The notes under the pieces: model-generated
Told to the model about the DNA's origin: nothing
Database searches by the model: none
Seen by the model: only the letters and a program-made list of their open reading frames with translations
Translations under genes and position numbers: made by a program
Shown: one piece after another, positions 42,064 to 55,152 of the stretch
Numbering within the stretch: position 1 is the first letter of the stretch
How the letters are laid out: each line of letters opens with the position of its first letter
Source of the DNA: Macrostomum hystrix
Taxonomy: Eukaryota > Platyhelminthes > Macrostomidae
Assembly (NCBI GenBank): GCA_950097015.1
Contig: CATNEN010000029.1
Location: 2,982,001-3,046,000 of the forward strand
Length of the DNA stretch: 64,000 bases
Reading direction: 5' to 3'

Positions 42064-42242
42064 ATTAGTGCTTGAAAAACTGGATCAATTATAGGAAGAA
42101 ACATTTCTAGACGATCGAGACACTGATTGCAAGTAGAGGAGGGTACGACATAAAAATCAACACTTCTAGGTTTCTCTTTTTCAGTGTCAAACAAAAAATA
42201 AATCCAACACAGAGGCTAGGTGGCGGTCAGTAGATCACTGAT

Positions 42243-45200
42243 TTAGCTGAGTATGTTGCGAATCTCCTTGTGAATGTGCAACAGGAAGTCAACATAGGAA
42301 GAGGAGCCGTTGCTAATTCCGCGATCCTCAACTAGAAAGTTCAGGAACCACGGCTCCAGTTTGTCCCGAGCTCGCACCACGTACAGCTGGCGAAATGGGG
42401 AAATGGCTTAGACTTAGGGTTCGATTTATTTGACAACTGTTCCTAGAATCCTCACTGGCTCCTCCTCAGAATTCCCAGAAACCCTATTCTCAGTATTCCC
42501 AGAAACCCTATTCTCAGTATTCCCAGAAACCCTATTCTCAGTATTCCCAGAAACCCTATTTTCAGTATTCCCAGAAACCCTATTCTCAGAATTCCCAGAA
42601 ACCCTATTCTCAGTATTCCCAGAAACCCTATTCTCAGAATTCCCAGAAACCCTATTCTCAGTATTCCCAGAAACCCTATTCTCAGAATTCCCAGAAACCC
42701 TATTCTCAGTATTCCCAGAAACCCTATTCTCAGTATTCCCAGAAACCCTATTCTCAGTATTCCCAGAAACCCTATTCTCAGTATTCCCAGAAACCCTATT
42801 ATCAGAATTCCCAAAACATATTTTAAGTGGTCTCTGAAACCCCATAACTAAGTCGTCCATGAAACCCTATTCTAAGTGGTCCCTGAAACCCTGTTTTAAG
42901 CGGTCCCTGAAACTACGTAGCCTTAAAGCCAGAAGTATATTTATATCTCCAAAAAGCTTACAATATAAAAATAAAATCATTCTCACCCGCATATGGCGCC
43001 GGCGTTTTTGTCTAGTAAGATCCACCACGCCGCGTATCTGCTTGGACAATGGCGTGTCCACCTCTGGCAGTTCGGTCTACAATTGAAATATTTTTAATTT
43101 ATAATATTCCTTGATACTACTGAGAATATATTCAATTCAGTAGATTTCAGCTGCAATGTATTTTTTCTTACCTTTTCTGGATTGATTTCAGCCAACGATT
43201 TAACACCGAATACTTGGCTAACCCACTGCAGATCAACAGTTGGTCCAAGCCATAGGAACATGACGAGGCCATTATCTAAATAGAAACAATGAGTAGGTTG
43301 TACGAGTAAATGCAATAAAGTCGCATTAGTGTAAACAAGGCAAAAATCTACTTACCCAGTAGGTAGACGCCGCGCTGATCTAGGCGCTCAACCGAGCATC
43401 GGATGAATGGCGGCAGAGTTGGCTGCTCAGCATCGGTGCTCAGCGGCGGCATGTCGTGCAGAGGCATGAGGCGCGGATAGAAGAACACATTCGAGGCCAA
43501 TACGTCCATGCATTCGCACAGGTACATCAGGTAGGACCGGTCGTCAGTAGAGATGTCTGTACCTGCGCGGGCCAAAATTTAAAATGGTTTGAAAATTTTC
43601 GCACGTCATTTTCAGAGCATACTACTAAAATGTATTAGTAAGTAGTACAAGTCGCAAGTAGCAGAATTGTTTTGTCAAGAGCACCAACTGCTACCAAAAC
43701 CAAAGCAAAAAATAGTTAAATTGCTTTTGCATTGCTGCATAAAATAGGCCAACACGTTTACCGCTAAGAAATGAATATCAACAGTCATCAACAAATATTA
43801 CATTTACATTCATCGCGTTGACACATAAATACTCATAGTAAGGCCAATAGATCCACAATGAGAATGAAAATTGAGCAGATTATAAAAATGAATATAAGTA
43901 ATCAATGGCGACTAGTGTCTGGGCTTTTACCGATACCACCCGACGGGTGGGCGATCTCTGGCATGAATGCGGCACAGAACCCTAGCGAGCAAGTAGTTAG
44001 TTTTTAATATAGCGAGTAGAGTTTACGTGTTAAGTGGCTGAAAAAAACACCTGGGTTGCCACGTTTTATTTGGGAGTGCACCGAAATACTGATTTACCTA
44101 GGAATGGATCTGATTATCAGCGTATCGTCGGATCGGGATTTCGGATAAGTTGGAATTTTGGAGAATTCGAATTTTAGACAATCGGGATTTCAGATAATTA
44201 GGATTTCAGAAAATCGAGATTTCAGATAATTAGGATTTTAGACAATCGGGATTTCAGATAATTAGAGAATCGGAATTTCGGAGAATTAGGATTTTAGAGA
44301 ATCGGGATGTCGGAAAATTAGGATTTTCAGAATCAGGATTTTAGAGAATCGGGATTTTAGAGAATCGGGATTTCGGAGAATTAGGATTTGCAGAATCAGG
44401 ATTTTAGAGAATCGGGGTTTTAGAGAATCGGGATTTCGGAGAATTAGGATTTGCAGAATCAGGATTTTAGAGAATCGGGGTTTTAGAGAATCGGGATTTC
44501 GGAGAATTAGGATTTTAGACAATCGGGATTTCAGATAATTAGAGAATCGGAATTTCGGAGAATTTGGATTTTAGATAATCCGAATTTCGGAGAATTTGGA
44601 TTTTAGAGAATCGGGATTTCAGATAATTAGGATTTTAGACAATCGAGATTTCAGATAAGTAGGATTTTAGACAATCGGGATTTCAGATAATTAGGATTTC
44701 AGACAATCGAGATTTCAGATAACTAGGATTTTAGACAATCGAGATTTCAGATAACTAGGATTTTAGACAATCGAGATTTCAGATAACTAGGATTTTAGAC
44801 AATCGGGATTTCAGATAATTAGAGAATCGGAATTTCGGAGAATTAGGACTACAGATAATCGGAATTTCGGAGATTTTTAGATTTTAGATAATCCGAATTT
44901 CGGAGAATTTGGATTTTAGAGAATCGGGATTTTGGAGAATTCTGATTTTAGAAAATCGGGATTTCAGATATTTAGGATTTTAGACAATTGGGATTTCACA
45001 GAATTAGGATTTTAGACAATCGGGATTTCACAGAATTTGGATTTTAGACAATCGGGATTTCACAGAATTAGGATTTTAGACAATCGGGATTTCACAGAAT
45101 TAGGATTTTAGACAATCGGGATTTCACAGAATTAGGATTTTAGAGAATCGGGATTTTGATACGCCTTTTATCTCTACGGTGAAATTAAAAGCAGTTCTAC

Positions 45201-48200
45201 GTAAAATACAATGCACCCAAAATCCAAAAGGGATGTGCATTTTTGTTCTATTCACTCAGCCCCACTCACCGCTCTGAAAGGCGTCATTCTTAATGATGGC
45301 ATTGACATAGAGCGGCAGCAGTTTCATCAGCTCCGGCAGTATTAGCTGGCCTGGCCCGGTATTGCTGGCGCAATTCTTTCTATAGGCTGCCAGAATGTTT
45401 GAGCAGCGGCTAATCAAAGATTCGCGCACTTCCTTTGGCCCGCGCTTCAACAATAGATGTAGCGACGATTTGGCGAGCAGGTTAATGAGGGCGTCCAACT
45501 CGGCAGATCTGAATACATCCGGCATCTGGGCGCTGGTGGCCAAGGCCAAGTTGTGAATGCGCAGTCGACGCTGGCCACCGATGCCGGTGTAGAGCAGGGC
45601 GCACTGGACCAGCACCGGCTCGCCCTCGGCCAACTTGTCGTCGTGCTTAACCTCCAGAGCGATGGCCTTGTCGGCGCCGAACACGCCAGTCTCGACATCC
45701 GTGGTGTTGGCCATGTACATACCGCCGTAGAAATCAACCGGCCTGGTGCCGGCGCTGGTGCGGATGCGCATAACGCAGTCGAAGGCGCGACTGTCGCGCA
45801 CAGCGTGCTCCAAATCCAGAGTCAGCTGGCGACCCTGGGTGCTAGCCTGCAGAGTGCGGTCGATAAATCAACTTGACAGTTGGTCAAATGGAAGCTTAGA
45901 GCTACCTTAATTTTTTTAACCCTAATCGGTCTAGGTTCGATTCCGCGGCTAGGCCACATTTCGTTTGAGGCGCAGCCGCGGAGAGAAGGCTCGGGAGGGG
46001 TGATTGTCGTGCTATTTACTCACATTTTTGTGATTGCATGCTCACGAAATGCATGCTCATGTACCAGATCTCACAGCCCTCCTGCAAATATTTATCATTA
46101 ACAGCAGAACAACAACGGGAAGGGGCATTTAAAATAGCTACATTTTTCTTTTTCTGTATCTTCTAAAATATTAAAATATGTATCTTCTATCTAAAAATGA
46201 GGATTTTTTTAATCAATATGGATTCGCCATAGAAGTTTATACCGAGCAATGTTAGTTGTCCTTGTCACCAAGAATCGCTGCATCTAGACGATGCTAGACT
46301 CGGCCGGCTTTGAAAGTTAGTTCATATATTCTGATATTCTCGGGGGATTCTGATCCATAATTTTAGGAAAATGTGTGGTCTCACTAGTGTTAAGAAATAG
46401 TGATTTAGCAGGTTGAAAATCTCACCTGGAAATATGTGTACTTATACAGAGAGCCGCCAGAAACAAACGGCACCTGACCAATGCTGGCCAGATCCACATA
46501 GGAATCGCAGCAGACAAACAGGTCGACACCGACACCGGCTTCAACGCAGCGCTGTCCCAGACGAGTATAATAGTCGGAGGCCGGGCTAAGCAGTGTCTTC
46601 TCCTTGTCGGAGCCCAATAGTTTCCGATCGTCGCGATTCTTTAATTTGCCAGGTGCCTCGGCTGTTGGCAGGCCGGTGTGGAACACAATGAGCTTGCCTG
46701 GACACTGGGCCGATTTGAAAGCGTCAATGCCGCTCTCAATCACCGGGCCTAGAATTGATTCAGTCTCGGCTGAGTCCTTAAACAACTGCGGGATGGCCTC
46801 CAATAGTTGGCTAATTTGCGACTCGGACTGGCTGGGATCCACTAGGAAGCCGTCTACTAGGGGCACAAACACATCCTCGAGATCTGTGACTAGCAGCATC
46901 TGGGGCTGCGACAGGCTAGGGCTGAGGTTGTAGTAATGAATCACCCGATCGTAGGTGGCAAAGCCAACTCTCAGCTGGCTGGGCGAATCCTCTTGGCCTT
47001 CCTCGCGTGGCAACAGGTCCAGAATCTGCGAGATGAGGCATGATTGCAAAGAGAATTGGGACTTCAGAGAAATATTAATTCTAATTTCAAACTAATTCAT
47101 TTTTGTGCTTCAAAATGTCTAACAAAAAATGGCTCGTACTTCACTATAAGTAATAACTAACCCGACCCCAAACTGATTTATTGGTCATCATTAACCCGAC
47201 CCCAAACTGATTTATTGGTCATCATTAACCTGACCCCAAACTGATTTATTGGTCATCATTAACCTGACCCCAAACTGATTTATTGGTCATCATTAACCCG
47301 ACCCCAAACTGATTTATTGGTCATCATTAACCCGACCCCAAACTGATTTATTGGTCATCATTAACCTGACCCCAAACTGATTTATTGGTCATCATTAACC
47401 TGACCCCAAACTGATTTATTGGTCATCATTAACCCGACCCCAAACTGATTTATTGGTCATCATTAACCCGACCCCAAACTGATTTATTGGTCATCATTAA
47501 CCTGACCCCAAACTGATTTATTGGTCATCATTAACCCGACCCCAAACTGATTTATTGGTCATCATTAACCCGACCCCAAACTGATTTATTGGTCATCATT
47601 AACCTGACCCCAAACTGATTTATTGGTCATCATTAACCTGACCCCAAACTGATTTATTGGTCATCATTAACCTGACCCCAAACTGATCTATTGGTCATCA
47701 TTAACCTGACCCCAAACTGATTTATTGGTCATCATTAACCCGACCCCAAACTGATTTATTGGTCATCATTAACCCGACCCCAAACTGATTTATTGGTCAT
47801 CATTAACCCGACCCCAAACTGATTTATTGGTCATCATTAACCTGGGCTCAAAATAATCTGTTATAATTAATCTGATCTACTAATCATGACTAGGTTATCC
47901 TCCATTTTTATCCTGACAGCTCACCCTGTTGCGAATGTGTTCGCAGACTAGCGCAGTCATGCCAGATCGCACAGCCCTAAAGCCGACATCGATCATAAAG
48001 ACCAGGCCGGGCTGATCTGGCAAATTGCCACCTTTGCAATATTCGGCTGTGGCTAGCATCTCGTAGGAGCCCAGGTGAAGCTCCGGTCGCTGATAAGTGT
48101 CCATCCGTCGGCCAGTATGATCAAGATGAGCAAAGTAAGTCTCGGGCGTGTCCGTGGTGCCGCCGCATAGGGCGCACTGGAAACGCCGGCCGCCATCTAG

Positions 48201-50121
48201 CCAGGTCATGTATGGACTCATGTAGGCCTTGCAGCGGATACATCTGACTGGCCCGCTGGCTCCCAGATCGGATAGGTAGATTGGCGATTCGCCCGGCTCG
48301 CGATCAGCCATTGGGGACACAATCAGGCCCAATGGTATGTGAGTGGATTTCAATAATTCCGCTGTGCATGGGACAGTGTAGAGAGTGGACCGGATGAATC
48401 TGGGCGAACAGCCACCGCGGTCAACTGCGATGAAATCTGTGCTCACTAGCGGCGGCGGCTGGCCAAGCTGCTGGCCGGTCTCGTACTGGCCTGAGTTCTT
48501 GCGCCGGTCTTCCTCCATCACCTAGGTAGGGGATTTTAGTGCCGAGGATTATGAATTATAAAGATCTATTGTGGATTATGAAGATTCCATTGTGGATTAT
48601 GAAGATTCCATTGTGGATTATGAAGATTCCATTGTGGATTATGAAGATTCCATTTTGGATTATGAAGATTCCATTGTGGGTTATGAATATTCCTTGTGGA
48701 TTATTAAGATTCCATTTTGGATTATGAGTATTCCTTGTGGATTATGAAGATTCCATTGTGAATTATAAAGATTCCATTGTGAATTATAAGGATTCCATTG
48801 TGGATTATGAAGATTCCATTGTGGATTATGAATATTCCTTGTTGATTATTAAGATTCCATTTTGGATTATGAGTATTCCTTGTGGATTATGAAGATTCCA
48901 TTGTGAATTATAAAGATTCCATTGTGGATTAACACAATGCATCAAATCACACCAGATTGTATTAAGACAAGTTAATTTGACAAGATGCGAGCTAATTTGT
49001 ATGAATTTAACCCTTCAATTGTTCACCTGAACAGCTGACGGCATCTGATCTGGATCGAGAGATCTGGCTGCTGGCGGCTGCGGCTGCGGTGGCTGCGGCT
49101 GCGGCGGCTGACCCGGAAAACCGTGCGGCCCGGCCGGTGGAGCCCAGGGACCGCCGCTCGCCTGGCTGCCTGGTGGCATAGGAGGCCTGAGGAGCGAGGA
49201 GGACGAGATATAAAACTGGGAACAAAAATAATCATTTGCTCTATACAGAGTTTCAATACACTTTAGAGCTTGAAGTGTTAACCATAAGGCCTGAAATCAC
49301 TCACCCGGGTGGCCTCGAGCCAGCAGAGCTCGGCGGCATCATTGGCGGCGCCTGTTGCTGACCAGGCGGATAGGGCCCCTGAGAATATTGGCCAGGTGGA
49401 TATTGGCCAGGCGGATACGGGCCAGGCGGCAATGGCGAAGGCCGCTGCTGCTGCTGCTGCTGCTGCTGCATCATCGGCGGGCCAGGCGCAGGGGGTCGCA
49501 TTGGCGGCATTCCAGCACCGCCCCCGCTGTACACTGGCGGCGGCTGATGCTGCATGTGCAACGGCGGAGTTGGCTGCTGCTGCTGATGAATTGAAGTGGG
49601 CGGCATTGGCGGCTGCATCGGTCTCGACTGCTGAGGACCAGGCGGCAGCTGCTGCTGCTGCAGTGGCGGCTGCATCATTGGCGGCGTGGTCTGGCCATTC
49701 TGACCGTTCTGCATGCCGTGCCAGCCAGAATTCGGCGGCATCCTATAGTTGAAATGGGACATTTTTCAACTACTTAAAGTAGTTCATTAAAACAATAAAA
49801 CAACAAGTAGTACCCAAGTTAATTTAATAATTTATATCTCACTAATTGGGTGTTAACAACCGAAAATATTTGTCACACTAAAATGAAATTTGTTTAGCTA
49901 CTGTGCCTTGGAGAATAAGTGGCTAAATTCGCATTTAGCTAGGTAGAAATACTTTTGAAATGCGAGATCAGTGGAGCTACTATCTTGGCTTGAATGCTAG
50001 AAGCACAGCTTTACCGGCTCAAATCTGATGAGATAAGCATGCATGACCTTTAGTAACGGAATGCAAAGCAAGGGGACAAGCGCTTACATTGCCTGCTGTC
50101 CCGCCCATTGTTGCGGTGGCG

Positions 50122-50156
<35 letters not shown>

Positions 50157-53100
50157 ATGTGCGGTGGTGGCATTGGCGCCTGGCCCATCGTTGACTTATC
50201 AGGAGGCCTGTAGTCAAATACAAATATAATTGCCTTAATTAGTTATCTCAAACCCTCACTGCAGTCAATCTTTCAGGAATCTTGTTTCCTAGACCTTCAG
50301 GATTAATCTGAAACTCTCACACAGTCAATCTTTCAGGAATCTTGTTTCCTAGACCTTCAGGATTAATCTGAAACTCTCACGACAGTCAATCTTTCAGGAA
50401 TCTCGTTTCCTAGACCTTCAGGATTATTCTGAAACTCTCACGACAGTCAATCTTTCAGGAATCTTGTTTCCTAGACCTTCAGGATTAATCTGAAACCCTC
50501 ACTGCAGTCAATATTTCAGGAATCTCGTTTCCTAGACCTTCAGGATTAATCTGAAACTCTCACGACAGTCAATCTTTCAGGAATCTTGTTTCCTAGACAT
50601 TCAAGATTAATCTGAAACCCTCACTGCAGTCAATATTTCAGGAATCTTGTTTCCTAGACCTTCAGGATTAATCTGAAACTCTCACGACAGTCAATCTTTC
50701 AGGAATCTTGTTTCCTAGACCTTCAGGATTAATCTGAAACTCTCACGACAGTCAATCTTTCAGGAATCTTGTTTCCTAGACCTTCAGGATTAATCTGAAA
50801 CCCTCACTGCAGTCAATATTTCAGGAATCTTGTTTCCTAGACCTTCAGGATTATTCTGAAACCCTCACTGCAGTCAATATTTCAGGAATCTTGTTTCCTA
50901 GACCTTCAGGATTAATTTGAAACTCCCACTGCAGTCAATCTTTCGGGAATCTCGTTTCCTAGACCTTAAGGATTAATCTGAATCTCTCACTGAAGTCAAT
51001 CATTCGAGAATCTCGTTTCCTAGACCTTCAGGATTATTCTGAAACTCTCACGACAGTCAATCTTTCAGGAATCTTGTTTCCTAGACCTTCAGGATTAATC
51101 GGAAACTCTCACGGCAGTCAATCTTTCAGGAATCTTGTTTCCTAGACCTTCAAGATTATTCTGAAACTCTCACGACAGTCAATCTTTCGGGAATCTCGTT
51201 TCCTAGACCTTAAGGAATTACTCAAAACAGTATACTCTACATATTTAACAATTTTGCTCATGTCTTACGGGCCAAACGCAGGCGGTCCATGTGTCGCACC
51301 CATGGCAGAATTTGGTGGCATTAGTTGAGACAATGGTGGCGGCTGTTGCTGCATCCCAGGCGCTGCTGAATGCGGAACCGACGGTGGCATAGATGGCGGC
51401 TGCTGCTGCCAGCCGTGTTGGCTAGGTGGCATTGAAGTTGCGGCCATTGGTGGTGGCTGGTGACCCCAACTAAAATTGAATAGTACATTGATTTTTAGAG
51501 AAACACTAACACTATAAACATTTAACAGTCATTACTTATCAGCTATATAATAAGTTTCATTATTAAAACAACTCAGTAAAGACAAAAGTCTTAGGCATTC
51601 AAGAAACTATATCTTTACAAAAATAAGGTGATAATAAAATATCAAGCCAATTATAAATTGCCCATACTATATAGTCTAGGAAAGGGGTCAGAAAACTCTG
51701 GCCCATGGGCAAGTTCCAGCCCTCAAAGATCCCAAATCTGTCACATTGCCCCTTCCAACATATTTTCATCTTTATCTTGCCAAACCTCTCTCTTATCTGG
51801 AGATGGAGAGTCTCATCTCTCCTGCATCTTATCTTTCCCCAGTCTCATGTTTCTCTCCTGTCTCATCTTTTCTGTATCATGTCTCCCATTTCTCATATTC
51901 CTATAGTTAATGTGGGCCACATCATATTTTAGGTTCTCTCAGTGTTCAACGTAACCTATTGAAATACTAAAATTACAACTTAATGTCCTAAAACTTAAAT
52001 TTAATATAACTTAATATATACATTTCAAATAAAGTGTATTAAAAATGTATTGCAATTTTTGTAATAAAAGCTAAACAATTATAATTCAATTTACAGAAAT
52101 TGGACATGTGCATGTTTTAACTAAGACCTAAAGTTATTGATTTACTTTTTATGTTAGTTAATATTGGTTTTTTATCTAATGTTATAGATAAGAAATAGTA
52201 CAATAGATAAAATACAAGAAAATTAATATTTATTCAAAGTTTAAAAATCAAAACTATAAAAAGTTAATTTATAGTTTTCTACAGTTTACTTAGCTAATTA
52301 CCATAATTGAGGAAGCTAACCTACATTTGTTACAAGTTAAAATTTGACAAACTAATAAATAAAAGGTAAAAAAGAAAAGAAACTGGCCAAACTAATTATA
52401 TACATATGACAAGACTAAGTCAGTATCCATAAAAACATGGTAATCTTTCCTTACCTGACCGTAAATTATTTTCGGTCAGCTCTAATTCAACAGCACGTGC
52501 TACCCGGCACACAGCATCCTGACTGACCAGTGGGCTGCATACAACCAACTGCCGAACCATGCCACTGTCAACCACTCCCTCAACTTCGTCAACCCTGCGG
52601 ACCCAACTGTGCACACCTAGAACATCGTGGGAACGTGGGGTCATGTCAAGGCCAAGCTAAGACGGATGCATGGCACGTCAGGTGTACTCTTTGACACTTA
52701 CCTCCAGGAGTTTATCTGGAGGCGCCATTGGGGAGAGCGTCATTTTGAAAATTTCATTTACTGGGTCCGGCACTACTACCCATGCTGACTTTTACCCATG
52801 CTGACTTTTAGCTTTTACCATTAGCCCATAAAAATATTTACATTTTGAATATTAAAAATTTGAAAAATAATTTACGGTCGGGTAAGGAAAGATTACCAAA
52901 AACATAACTACATAAAATGCAAATGCTACAAAATATTGTAATTTTTGAAAACCAACACTTTTTTGAATGTCTAAATTGATAAAGTAAAACAAAGCTATTT
53001 CACAAATATATGTAGGAATTGTAATTGTTTGACAAGTCACATAGCTAAAACATGCCATGTAGAATATCAATATCATTTGAGATAGTTAGAAATTTATTAG

Positions 53101-54866
53101 TATCGTTTTAGAATTTTAATATTATTGTTTTAAATTTTTTGGTGTAAATAAATTTTGTCAACAAATCATATTATAAAATGTATTTTATTAGTATATTAAA
53201 TGCTTTTATTTTTCATGTAATAATTAGTCTTTTCGTTTAAAAAAGAATTTAGTTACAATATTTGTTTAAGTTTTCCTCGCCACCCCAATCTTTTTGTATA
53301 AATAGTAGCGGTTTTAGGTCCTCAAAATATAACCTCGTCTTTGGCGACAAAAATACTAAACATAGAAAGCCACTTTAACTAGTGTTTCTGAAATTCTTAA
53401 CTTCGTGTTTATTATTTGAACAAGGATTAGAACTGTATTAGTTCGATCCAAATTTGAACTGTACTAGCTCTAAAATAATTGATAAGTTATATCAACGTAT
53501 TGTTGATTTAGTTAAGATGTATTGTCTTTATTTAGGATATATCAACGTATTGTTGATTTAGCTAAGACGTATTGTCTTTATTTAGGATATATCAACATAT
53601 TGTTGATATAATTAAGGCGTATTGCCTTACTGTTTAGAGTGTATTACTCAAAACAGATAACTATATTGAAATCATATGTAATGTATGATTAGTAAGATAT
53701 AAATATACAATTCCCGACTGTATTAAGAAGGAATTCCCACCCCTCCAGTCTACTGATCGTGACTACTGGGCAACTTCAATCCACCGCGCAAAGCCCCGGC
53801 CATACTCCGGAAGATGACTGGTACGCCGGAGATTTCCGGCGTACCAAATGAGTTTTCCAAAAAATTGGTGTACCACCAATGGCGTACCACCGATTCGAAA
53901 AAGCATTTGGCGTAACACCTTTGGCGTACCACCAAGCTGAAGTTGAATTGGCGTACCACTTTTAGCATACCATTGGCACCACCAGGCAAAAAATTGTTGC
54001 CAGAGTAAAAACTTTTTGTAATTTTGTGTAAATTACGACATACAAGATACGACTACATCACACGACAATGTATTTTACGTAAAAAATTGCATATATTTTT
54101 TCCTGCATTGTATAACTTGATTAATCATTTTATAAATATATTAATAAAATAATGTAGCCTAGTATTATTGGTAAATAAATTTCTGAGCGCTGATTATATC
54201 TGTTATTTTTTAATAATTGTTAAAGTTTGTCCGCTATATTTTTACAGTTTTCAAAGTTGAAATGTTATTATTTTTAGTGCCGCAACGTTATACACTAATG
54301 GACCCACACGTCTTTCTTTTGGCGTACCACTGGCGTACCACTTGGGAATCCTCCTTTTTCCTTCCGGCGTACCACATTACACCATCCGGACTATGGAGCC
54401 CCGGAAGACTGGAATTAGAATATTAGGGAGTGCCTTACCACTTGGGCACATTCAGCTACCATAGGTAACACATTACTCACGTGAGACCAAAATTACAAAA
54501 CATAGAAATTAGGGCAAATAAATACCGCACAGCGAGAACAGCTGCTACACATTATCAGTTTCCTTAAATTCATAAAACTACAAAAAGTCAACTAAGTTCA
54601 CAAACAGCTAGCTACCTTATAAATTGAAAACAACTTGTTACTTCTTTCTCATTAGATATTTTATTATGAAATTTAATTAAAAAAGTAATATAAGTGACTA
54701 TAAATCCAAATATTCTTAAAATAGATAAAGTGTAGGTGGTCAAGGTGGACTGGACAATACACTACACACTAATGGTTTACACTTCTAAAAAATGTTTAAC
54801 TTGTTTATAAAATTTTCGAGATGGCATAAATACATACCCTTGACTTGAAGGAGGTACTGTCGTCAT
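42243..54866 (-). CDS. SEC24: COPII coat protein SEC24, C/D class
   Basis: Twelve exons on the minus strand, all phases consistent, give about 1086 residues: 54866-54838, 51469-51269, 50207-50088, 49742-49305, 49186-49027, 48521-47925, 47025-46426, 45846-45270, 43556-43356, 43275-43172, 43076-42987, 42386-42243. SEC24 is the cargo-selecting adaptor of COPII vesicles leaving the endoplasmic reticulum and pairs with SEC23. Residues 1-310 are disordered and rich in Pro, Gln and Met, with polyglutamine. LDPDQMPSAVQV opens the folded part; the zinc finger uses C410, C413, C432 and C435 (CIRC, CALC). Trunk (DHTGRRMDTYQRPEL, VFMIDVGFRAVRSG, APGKLKNRDDRKLL), beta, helical and gelsolin-like (NGLVMFLWLG) regions follow, ending KEIRNILS. 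Residue choices resemble SEC24C/D more than A/B. The tiny first exon (MTTVPPSSQG) is inferred from phase. Confidence 0.95.
42470..42825. repeat. Minisatellite, 24-bp unit, in SEC24 intron 11
   Basis: About 15 copies of a unit containing attcccagaaaccctattct, followed by looser copies to about 42915. Open frames on both strands are artefacts. Confidence 0.96.
44150..45155. repeat. Minisatellite, 32-bp unit of two 16-bp halves, in SEC24 intron 8
   Basis: Alternating halves aggattttagacaatc and gggatttcagataatt, with many variants, fill 1 kb. This is the most diverged array in the window, suggesting greater age. Confidence 0.93.
45900..46000 (+). mobile_element. Fragment of family B repeat in SEC24 intron 7
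   Basis: A B-box-like word (ggttcgattccgcgg) followed by ctaggccacattt resembles the tRNA-like end of the repeat at 37205-37500 in opposite orientation. Confidence 0.45.
47155..47850. repeat. Minisatellite, 34-bp unit, in SEC24 intron 6
   Basis: About 20 highly uniform copies of a unit containing gaccccaaactgatttattg and gtcatcattaacc; the main variation is cccgac against cctgac. Confidence 0.97.
48545..48935. repeat. Minisatellite, 21-bp unit, in SEC24 intron 5
   Basis: About 19 copies of gattatgaagattccattgt plus one base, with shortened variants. It lies directly upstream (plus sense) of exon 6. Confidence 0.95.
49446..49470. repeat. Coding CAG/CTG tract in SEC24 exon 4
   Basis: A pure run of gctgctgctg on the plus strand encodes eight or nine glutamines in the SEC24 N-terminal domain. 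Confidence 0.85.
50122..50155. repeat. Coding CAG/CTG tract in SEC24 exon 3
   Basis: A run of about eleven CTG triplets on the plus strand encodes polyglutamine on the minus strand. Confidence 0.85.
50255..51220. repeat. Minisatellite, 61-bp unit, in SEC24 intron 2
   Basis: About 16 copies of a 61-bp unit with cagtcaatctttcaggaatc, ttgtttcctagaccttcagg and attaatctgaaac. Unit variants are shared between non-adjacent copies. Confidence 0.96.
51673..51935. mobile_element. Possible hAT-derived short element in SEC24 intron 1
   Basis: The left end (aaggggtcagaaaactctgg then cccatgggcaagttcc) matches the common hAT terminal consensus closely. The right part has tgtgggccacatc. The middle is pyrimidine-rich (tctcatctctcct). 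No target duplication was confirmed. Confidence 0.45.
51936..52430. other. AT-rich intron 1 sequence, nothing recognised
   Basis: Very AT-rich with no open frame or repeat that I can identify. Confidence 0.5.
52439..52897 (+). mobile_element. Internally deleted Merlin-type DNA transposon
   Basis: Inverted ends of about 34 bp start ggtaatctttccttacc and differ by about one substitution and one indel. The 8-bp word aaaaacat flanks both sides (52431-52438 and 52898-52905) as a perfect target duplication. The interior retains part of an IS1595/IS1016-like DDE transposase. Merlin elements have 8-9 bp duplications and this transposase type. Confidence 0.75.
52480..52790 (+). pseudogene. Merlin transposase remnant
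   Basis: The plus strand reads QHVLPGT, a one-base shift, then ILTDQWAAYNQL, HATVNHSLNFVNP and VHT. An in-frame TAG is followed by a segment with WGHVKAKLRRM, then FDTYLQEFIWRRHWGE. This is the C-terminal half of a DDE_Tnp_IS1595-type domain, with the TD-W-AY, VNHS and YLQEF-WR landmarks. The frame change, the stop and the missing N-terminal half make it non-functional. Confidence 0.75.
53485..53640. repeat. Three copies of a repeat of about 51 bp
   Basis: Tandem copies contain tatatcaacgtattgttgat and gtattgtctttatttagga, with decreasing similarity to the right. Confidence 0.75.
53815..54375. repeat. Cluster of ggcgtaccac words
   Basis: The decamer ggcgtaccac or a near copy occurs about ten times, irregularly spaced, in two clumps (53815-53970 and 54318-54375) separated by AT-rich DNA. 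It is not a regular tandem array. The 53750-53989 minus frame only translates these words. Confidence 0.65.
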
Positions 54867-55152
54867 CTAAGCAGTTACAGCACGAAGTTACAACTCATCA
54901 GATATTAGTTTTTCTACAATTTGACGTACGTTAACACGTCACATTCAGAAAACTCTGTTCAAAACCACGCTGTTATTGTTCTCGTTAATAACGACAAAAA
55001 ACTATGACTTTGAAATGTGTAATGCGAATCCTAGTCGAGTCACTTAAAAAAGAAAATTGTGAAAAAGGCTTCTTTGTGTTTTTTCAGATGTTTAATTTTT
55101 CAGAGTTCAGAGTTCAGATTTTTCAGAATTTTTCAGAATTTCAGAACTTTTT

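Noticed and set aside
53750-53989. 79-residue minus frame
   Set aside because: It arises from the ggcgtaccac repeat words and has no similarity to known proteins.
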